From contig VKHC01000376.1 of assembly GCA_015143735.1 (NCBI GenBank), forward strand, positions 1 through 12,689: 12,689 bases of DNA. Direction: 5' to 3'. Source of the DNA: Synura sp. LO234KE (Eukaryota; Sar; Synurophyceae; Synurales; Mallomonadaceae). Below the pieces are notes generated by a model. It was given only the letters and a program-made list of their open reading frames with translations. It ran no database searches and had not been told where the DNA came from. Made by a program: the position numbers and the translations under genes. Positions 7,950-12,689 of this stretch are shown one piece after another (position 1 is the first letter of the stretch; each line of letters begins with the position of its first letter).

Positions 7950-8419
7950 ATGCAGAATCGAAAAGGCTCGACTTCAAGGAATATAATATCGCGAGACAGG
8001 AACTATAATAATTATCTCAAGTACTATTCGCGAAATGAACATAATCGATGCAATTGACACCCCTCGTATCTTGAGGGCCACGACCTCATCAACCTGGCAA
8101 ATTAAATAAGGCGCATAAGCCATTAGACTGCAATTCCTTCATGCATACCCAGCACCCTATATTAAGTAATCACTTCGCTCCAGTAGAATTAAGTATAGAA
8201 CTCACAACAACTAATCATCTAAATAGAACCTATGATATAAACTCCTCGTCATTCAGCATGTTGAAAAGGTGAGTATGGTCAGAATCCATGCAAATCGATC
8301 GGGAGATAGGACAGATACCTAATATGGAACTGAGCACCCATCAAATTGTAAAATGGAAAGAACTAAACAATTGAGTTCTGTACTCCTCCCTTTCAAGGAC
8401 AGACAATTTTGAGTCCTAA
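7950..8419 (+). pseudogene. Ty1/copia pol remnant: region leading into RT
   Basis: An ATG frame at 7950-8057 (35 codons, Asn/Arg/Ser-rich) is followed by frame 2, open from 8075 to 8419 apart from TGA codons at 8270 and 8372. The recognisable part is VWSESMQIDREIG from 8273. It matches the start of copia RT (W-x-x-A-M-x-x-E-I), followed by a segment like the M-x-V-x-x-I-V-K region. The Asn/His/Thr-rich part before 8270 fits the poorly conserved linker between integrase and RT, but carries no integrase motif I can see. The promoter-like element 150 bases upstream of 7950 may belong to the same element. In that case gag, protease and integrase have been lost. Confidence 0.4.
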
Positions 8420-8432
8420 AGAGGCCGCTTCC

Positions 8433-8801
8433 TCTCGTCATTCGGTTCAGGTGCTCACAAGGTCAAAGTCGGATGGCCCTATCGATAACTTTACTCGAAA
8501 AAAGAAGCGGCATATGAGTCAACGTAATATGATGACGAAATATTTTGGACACATTCAATAGTGAAACGGATTCACAGGCCAGTCGCTTCTGCTCAGATTT
8601 ACTGTTCGTTGTTCCCAAGTGCTGGACCAGTATGTTTTCATCCGGCACATGGTGCAACGACCCAACGGCGATATTCTGGTCTGCAATTACATGAACCATC
8701 TTCTAAATGGTCTCCTTTGTTGTTATAACGAGTGGTACGGGAGTAGACACATAACATCTTCACCTTGCTCCTCCGGTCTCTATCAACTGATTCACACGTA
8801 A
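8433..8801 (+). pseudogene. Ty1/copia reverse transcriptase remnant, N-terminal half
   Basis: Frame 3 from 8433 to a TAG at 8559 has KSDGPIDNFTRKKKRHMSQR. It parallels the copia stretch K-x-D-G-x-I-x-R-x-K-A-R-L-V-x-x-G-x-x-Q. The frame 8619-8801 has NGDILVCNYMNHLLNGLL (from about 8664), which corresponds to the x-D-V-x-x-A-F-L-N-G-x-L motif, although the catalytic Asp position is not clear. GLYQLIHT near the end resembles the x-L-Y-G-L-K-Q motif. The order and spacing match copia RT. The YVDD block would come next but is not visible, and one stop plus a frame change show decay. It continues the frame at 7950-8419. Confidence 0.45.
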
Positions 8802-9133
8802 CCGTCAATTAGAAATAGTATCCGTCGAGATACATGCAACTCGTGAACGAATCTCCTCAGTACGATCGTAACGTAACGTGCCCTGAAGCAAAGTAATTTC
8901 AAATCACTTTAAACACCAGGACTCGCCTAACTTCATACACCTTTCTTAGGACAAGGACACCCCCATCCGCGGTGATCATCTTCCAGCGCCTCTAAGCCGC
9001 CCACCATTCACATTGTAGCGGGTCAGGTAATATCCCAATCTAAAACTGAAACGACTCGGCGCCGGATAGCTCCTGAGACAGCTACTAATTACCAAGTGCA
9101 GAGTCTACACTGTAACACATTCAGTCTGCACTG
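8802..9133. other. Stretch without recognisable genes
   Basis: All six frames are broken by frequent stops. The second half of the copia RT, including YVDD, should follow the remnant to the left, but I find no trace of it. The element seems truncated or decayed beyond recognition here. Confidence 0.4.
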
Positions 9134-9185
9134 ACGAACTGTCGATTGAAATCAGAAATATAAAAAAAAACGAACTGTCGATTGA
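9134..9185. repeat. 16-bp direct repeat flanking an A-rich 20-bp insert
   Basis: ACGAACTGTCGATTGA occurs exactly at 9134-9149 and again at 9170-9185. The 20 bases between them end in a run of eight A (the second repeat begins with a further A). Identical flanks of this length around a 3' A-run look like a target-site duplication around a minimal retroposed insert. Replication slippage with an added A-tract is an alternative. Confidence 0.6.
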
Positions 9186-9253
9186 GCGATGCGCTTGCAG
9201 GATTGCCGCATGGCCCTTGCATGGCGATCAAGTGCTCCTCTTGCTGCCTTCAT
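9152..9253 (-). CDS. Short basic open frame, unrecognised
   Basis: ATG at 9253 opens 33 codons ending at a TGA at 9154-9152. The peptide is Arg/Ala-rich and helical (MKAARGALDRHARAMRQ), and its last residues are encoded by the T-run of the A-rich insert between the 16-bp repeats. It therefore probably read into different sequence before that insertion. No family was recognised. Confidence 0.2.
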   Translation of the reverse strand: MKAARGALDRHARAMRQSCKRIAQSTVRFFLYF

Positions 9254-9322
9254 TCTACGACTGGTTATCGCTCAATCTCAATAGACACGACTGACGATGT
9301 TATCCTCCGCTCTTCGTACCAG

Positions 9323-9352
9323 CACCATGACACCATGACACCATGACACCCT
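9323..9352. repeat. 8-bp tandem repeat, three and a half copies
   Basis: CACCATGA is repeated exactly at 9323-9330, 9331-9338 and 9339-9346, followed by a partial CACC. It is a small microsatellite-type expansion with a unit length not divisible by three. It would shift the frame of any coding sequence by copy number. Confidence 0.7.
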
Positions 9353-9383
9353 GTCTCCTCGTGTTCGGATCTCTTATCGTCAC

Positions 9384-9542
9384 TCAATTTCCGCGGGTGG
9401 TCGCAGCGTACGCGTACGATTTGTCAGAAAAGGAGTCTCGATCACCTGAAAGGCCACCGTCCAGACTTTCTTCTGGAGGAGAGTGAAATGGATTTCTGGA
9501 CGCTGTCACAAGCTCAGCTTCATTCGGCTCCTCTTCTTCTGA
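9384..9542 (-). CDS. Acidic open frame, unrecognised
   Basis: A minus-strand frame of about 52 codons lies between a TGA at 9545-9543 and a TGA at 9386-9384, and no ATG marks its start. It begins with four Glu and continues Pro/Ser/Asp-rich (SEEEEPNEAELV, then PPEESLDGGLSGDRDSF). It shares the GDRDS stretch, and a similar DNA string around CGATCACCT, with the minus-strand acidic frame at 6195-6377, which suggests two diverged copies of one element part. It has no catalytic motif. It could also be an exon of a lost host gene. Confidence 0.25.
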   Translation of the reverse strand, partial: SEEEEPNEAELVTASRNPFHSPPEESLDGGLSGDRDSFSDKSYAYAATTRGN

Positions 9543-9656
9543 TCACATCTTCCAGTAATCCAATATATCTCCCATATAAGCCCTTCGCTAATTTGCCATC
9601 CTTAGAGTCACGTACATAGACCGCGCCGGTCCTCGACGCCCTCATACGTCAAATAG

Positions 9657-10016
9657 TATGAGATACCCCGTCGTCACACTGCAAAGTTTACCGCCAATAA
9701 TTCAAGTCTCGACCGCACCATCTATTGCTTGACACCGTTCAACAGTAAAATACGCGTACGTTCTAAGACTCTTACATTTCTGGTAGTGAAAAGCCTCCTT
9801 GCTAGCACAACGCTAGATATTATCGACAGAATTACTATATCCCGTCCTGTTCCAGGGCTGAAAATCGCCCGTGAATTCATCCGACAGCAAACGACAATTA
9901 CACTTGCTTTAGTTTGGACTTCTGGAGTAAAGTCATTATTACCTCCCACGGTTTTGAAACTCATTAGCAGCTGTGGCCTGCTGAATGATAAAGTTGTGCA
10001 TTCGCCAGTTTTGTGA
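9657..10016 (+). pseudogene. Open frame with possible retropepsin C-terminal motif
   Basis: After a TAG at 9654 this frame is open for 119 codons to a TGA at 10014-10016. No ATG is positioned as a convincing start. The middle part has KTLTFLVVKSLL followed by LDIIDRITISR (about 9768-9848). It resembles the C-terminal strand-loop of some gypsy proteases (x-F-x-V ... D-I-I-I-G-R-x-T-I), with the Gly replaced. The D-S/T-G active site expected about 60 residues earlier is not visible. A different frame on the opposite strand is open over the same bases (9964-9722), so one of the two is a shadow. I favour this one because it is longer. It may equally be an unrelated or chance frame. Confidence 0.3.
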
Positions 10017-10685
10017 CCAAATATTCAGCGCTTTTTTGAGCACATAAGGGGCGTCCTACATTCTATATCATTCTGACCCGCGGCCAGTGCACTTTGTGCT
10101 AAGCTTGCGATTGCTACCACGACTGTCCTTATATCTACCTCGCAGTTATCTCAACCTCGCGGCATCGAATATTTCAATGAAAATGTAAAAATTCAATTAT
10201 GCAAATCAAAGAACTTTTTGTTTCGTTCATTATTCGTCTCGACAACTTCTAATGAAGCATCCAACACGATGTATCTCCATATTCGTTTAAATTTCGCATA
10301 TCATGTGTAATTTGGAATACCATAGTCCTATCATCAATTACACCACGCAACTAACACACACGGTCGACTCAAATGGAGCCCCTATGATAAGAACATCTAA
10401 AGCTGAATTGTAGCTTTAAATTTATACTTTATATTGTGAAAGTTAGCAAAAGCTGATCAGGCTAACGCTCATCTCAAGAAAACAACTTTATTTTGAGACT
10501 AGGTCATAATACTCATCACGCTAGCGGATTTAATTGGAGATAATACTTTAATTTACACCACTGCAATCAAATAAAAGTCATCGAAGCGAAATCATGAGGA
10601 TACTTGTGAAACGAGAGTACTTACAAATAGTACGGAATGTACTGCTATCACAATATCTGAAAGTTGACACTACTCTGTATATTCA
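10017..10685 (+). promoter_or_regulatory. Upstream region of the sedolisin gene
   Basis: This AT-rich, stop-dense interval precedes the peptidase start and should contain its promoter and 5' UTR. TATA-like strings occur at about 10421-10436 and again just before the ATG, but none can be assigned with confidence. A perfect 7-bp inverted repeat TAAAGCT/AGCTTTA spans 10398-10418, about 270 bases upstream of the start codon. No retroelement motif was seen here. Confidence 0.35.
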
Positions 10686-12689
10686 ATGCTACTATTTTTG
10701 TGTCTCCTCTCACATATACTTGTGTTGCGAGCTGTACAATTCGATCACAGCATGAGAAATGATTTTGTTTGCACTGACCGGATTGAAATGAGCCTTAGGA
10801 CATCCCATGAGATAGTGATTGCGATGAAGCAGCTTAACACGGATACTCTAGAGCGAATCGTTTACGAAGTTTCCGATCCTTTATCTGTTGAATATGGGAG
10901 ATATTTGTCCCGAGAAGAAGTTGGGGAACTTACCAAAAATAGAGTTGCTCTCGATATCGTTAAAGATTTTCTCGCCATGAACAATATTTTACATTATGAG
11001 GAAACTTTGTACGGAGAGTATGTGACAGCCAGGGCATCCTTATTGCAGTGGGAGCAGTTGTTTTCCGCGAAATTCAGGTCTTACCAGCATAAAGCCTCCG
11101 GAGAAATATTTACCCGATCGTCAAGCTACGTGCTGCATTCAAGTCTCGTGGGGCACGTGGTTGCAATTTATAATTTAGCTGATCTCCCTCTCCTTGATCG
11201 CCGTCGTGGCTCAGTGCTTTCGTCCTTCAAATCATCGCAAGATATTGGATACATTATTCCTGCAGCTTTAAATTCGTTCTACAACGTTTTTACAAACCAA
11301 GGAAATTCGTTAACGTCCCAGACAGTGTACTCAGCGAGTGGACAATTTTTTGCGTCTACTGATTTGGCCGCATTTCAGAGTATCGGAGGACTTCCTTTTC
11401 ATGCTGTCGATCACGATCCTGATTTACGAAATCTGCCCAGCAAATGTAACGAAGGGAATTCGAGTTGCGCGGAGAGCAATTTAGACCTCGAGTATATACT
11501 TTCCATCGCTCAAAATACAACGACCACAATAACGTGAGTACCATAACCGCATTCTCTAATTGTTCTACACTTCAATGTATCCTTTCGTGTTTGCTTACGA
11601 ATCATGCGGTGGTAGGTACGATAATTCAACGGATGCTTTCCTCTCCTGGAGCATCAGACTGGCAAACACCCGTATTCACTCTGATGTGTACTCCATCAGC
11701 TATGGAATAGCGGAATCGTACCTGTTGGGCAATATCAGCAGTGCGTTCGCTTTCAACACGGAGCTAATGAAGGTTTGCGCCATGGGAGTAACCGTGCTGG
11801 TTTCGAGCGGGGACGACGGCGCGGCTGGCTATAGGTATCGAGGAAGATACGACACTATTGATTGCGCGTACGATCCGCAGTTCCCAGCCTCCTCCCCTTA
11901 CGTCACTGCCGTGGGCGCTACGATGGGACTTGAGTCCGAATCCACAGAAGTCGTCTGCGAATCCGACCGCGGGGGAGTCATCACCTCCGGTGGAGGCTTC
12001 TCAAACATATTCCCCGCTTTTCCGCAACAAAAATCAGCCATTAGGCAGTACCTCAACAATACATCCATCCCGCGGCCTTGGGTCGGGTATAACACCTCGG
12101 GGAGGGGGTACCCAGACGTGTCCCTCGCCGGCAAGAATTACCTCGCTGTTCTGGGAGGGACCTACGCCTTCTTGTCCGGAACATCCGCATCTACACCGGC
12201 AGTGGCCGGAATGATCACACTGATCAATGCCGCCAGAAGAGCCGCTGGTCGCCCTCCTGTGGGCTGGCTGAACCCAGCCCTCTACGCAAGTAATGGGTCA
12301 TTTGCGAATGACATTACCGTGGGCGAAAACACCTGCACTGTGGATGTATGCTGCGTGCAAGGGTTCTACGCAGCTGCTGGATGGGATCCGGCCACTGGCC
12401 ACGGATCGGTGGACTTCAAGAAGCTGTACACCCTGCTGATGAGCCTACCCTTCCCTACTTCCTCACCCTCTTCCTCTCCATCGTCAACGCCCACGTCGAA
12501 CCCTACTTCCTCTCCATCGTCAACGCCCACGTCGGACCCTACTTCCTCTCCATCGTCAACGCCCACGTCGAACCCTACTTCCTCTCCATCTTCAACGCCC
12601 ACGTCGAACCCTACTTCCTCTCCATCTTCAACGCCCACGTCGGACCCTACTTCCTCTCCATCTTCAACGCCCACGTCGGACCCTACTTC
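10686..12689 (+). CDS. Secreted sedolisin (S53) serine peptidase with Pro/Thr/Ser-rich tail, 3' incomplete
   Basis: This is an acid serine-carboxyl endopeptidase or tripeptidyl peptidase of family S53. The coding exons are 10686-11533 and 11616 to beyond the right edge. The ATG at 10686 starts a hydrophobic signal peptide (about residues 1-17), so the enzyme is secreted or vesicular. Residues about 30-165 form the pro-kumamolisin activation domain (VSDPLSVEYGRYLSREEV is its hallmark), whose removal activates the enzyme. In the spliced protein the catalytic Glu263 and Asp267 (E-x3-D), the oxyanion Asp349 (SSGDDG) and the nucleophile Ser473 (SGTSASTP) are all present. The C-terminal calcium-site signatures NDIT.G and GWDPATGHG also appear. 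From about residue 565 the chain becomes a 12-residue Pro/Thr/Ser tandem repeat of stalk type. No stop is reached. All hallmarks are intact, so I expect a functional gene. Exon 1 is AT-richer than exon 2. Confidence 0.93.
11534..11615 (+). other. 82-nt GT-AG spliceosomal intron
   Basis: The donor GTGAGT at 11534 and the acceptor TAG ending at 11615 bound an 82-base intron in phase 2. Splicing completes a Thr codon (AC+G) and restores one frame that runs to the right edge. It joins the E-x3-D half of the active site to the SSGD and SGTS half. Without splicing the frame meets a TGA at once (11535-11537). I could not pick out a branch point with certainty. Confidence 0.85.
12457..12689 (+). repeat. 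36-bp tandem repeat encoding a 12-residue Pro/Thr/Ser unit
   Basis: From 12499 the unit (Asn or Asp)-PTSSPSSTPTS repeats exactly every 36 bases (12499, 12535, 12571, 12607, 12643, 12679), preceded by a diverged partial unit from 12457. It reaches the window edge. The first residue runs N, D, N, N, D, D, and one Ser codon is TCG in the first two units and TCT in the next three. Such Ser/Thr/Pro stalks are usually O-glycosylated linkers to a wall or surface domain in algae and other protists. The reverse strand is also open here (12674-12366), which is a by-product of the repeat. Confidence 0.9.

Noticed and set aside
8463-8699. 78-codon minus-strand frame over the copia RT remnant
   Set aside because: The plus-strand readings give K-x-D-G-x-I, L-N-G-x-L and L-Y-x-L motifs in the right order. 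The minus frame shows no motif.
11858-12214. 118-codon plus-strand frame within exon 2 of the peptidase, and the opposing frame 12134-11898
   Set aside because: They are shadows of the true frame, which carries SSGDDG, GGGFSN and SGTSASTP. GC-rich sequence has few stops.
12366-12674. 102-codon minus-strand open frame with Gly-Val-Asp-Glu repeats
   Set aside because: It is the reverse complement of the 36-bp repeat in the peptidase tail. A unit divisible by three without stops keeps several frames open.
1-12689. CRISPR array, tRNA, rRNA, bacterial operon or riboswitch
   Set aside because: There are no regularly spaced direct repeats with unique spacers, no cloverleaf with an invariant T-arm that I could find, no Shine-Dalgarno organised genes, and a spliceosomal intron is present.

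Overview
This is eukaryotic nuclear DNA. One intact gene runs off the right edge: a secreted sedolisin-type (S53) serine peptidase with a short GT-AG intron and a C-terminal tail of tandem Pro/Thr/Ser repeats. Almost everything to its left reads as decayed LTR-retrotransposon DNA. The tail style, the short intron and the mix of Ty1/copia and Ty3/gypsy remnants suggest an alga or related protist (red alga or stramenopile). No sequence shown here settles the lineage.

Layout. 1-1100: an unrecognised open frame at the left edge, then non-coding DNA with two small inverted repeats. 1100-1573 (+): end of a copia pol (RNase H). 1574-2040: little of note. 2038-2419 (-): an unrecognised decayed frame. 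2641-6200 (+): a gypsy-type element, with a long broken gag-like frame, an internal block that reads better on the minus strand and carries a zinc-finger-like CxxC, then a retropepsin with DTGA, then the first part of reverse transcriptase. 6195-7193 (-): the RNase H end of a second copia element, in opposite orientation and abutting the truncated gypsy RT. 7640-7830: a GC-rich promoter-like stretch with hairpins and a TATA run inside a perfect inverted repeat. 7950-8800 (+): copia RT N-terminal half. 9130-9550: a 16-bp direct repeat around an A-rich insert, an 8-bp microsatellite and small minus-strand frames. 9657-10016 (+): an open frame with a possible retropepsin C-terminal motif. 10017-10685: upstream region of the peptidase gene. 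10686-12689 (+): the peptidase, incomplete at its 3' end.

None of the retroelement pieces is intact: each needs several frame changes and has in-frame stops. I identified them by matching short conserved family motifs by eye. No alignment was run, so assignments with confidence below about 0.5 are hypotheses. The peptidase is the only gene I expect to be functional: all four catalytic/oxyanion residues are present in the spliced product, with a signal peptide and a pro-domain.
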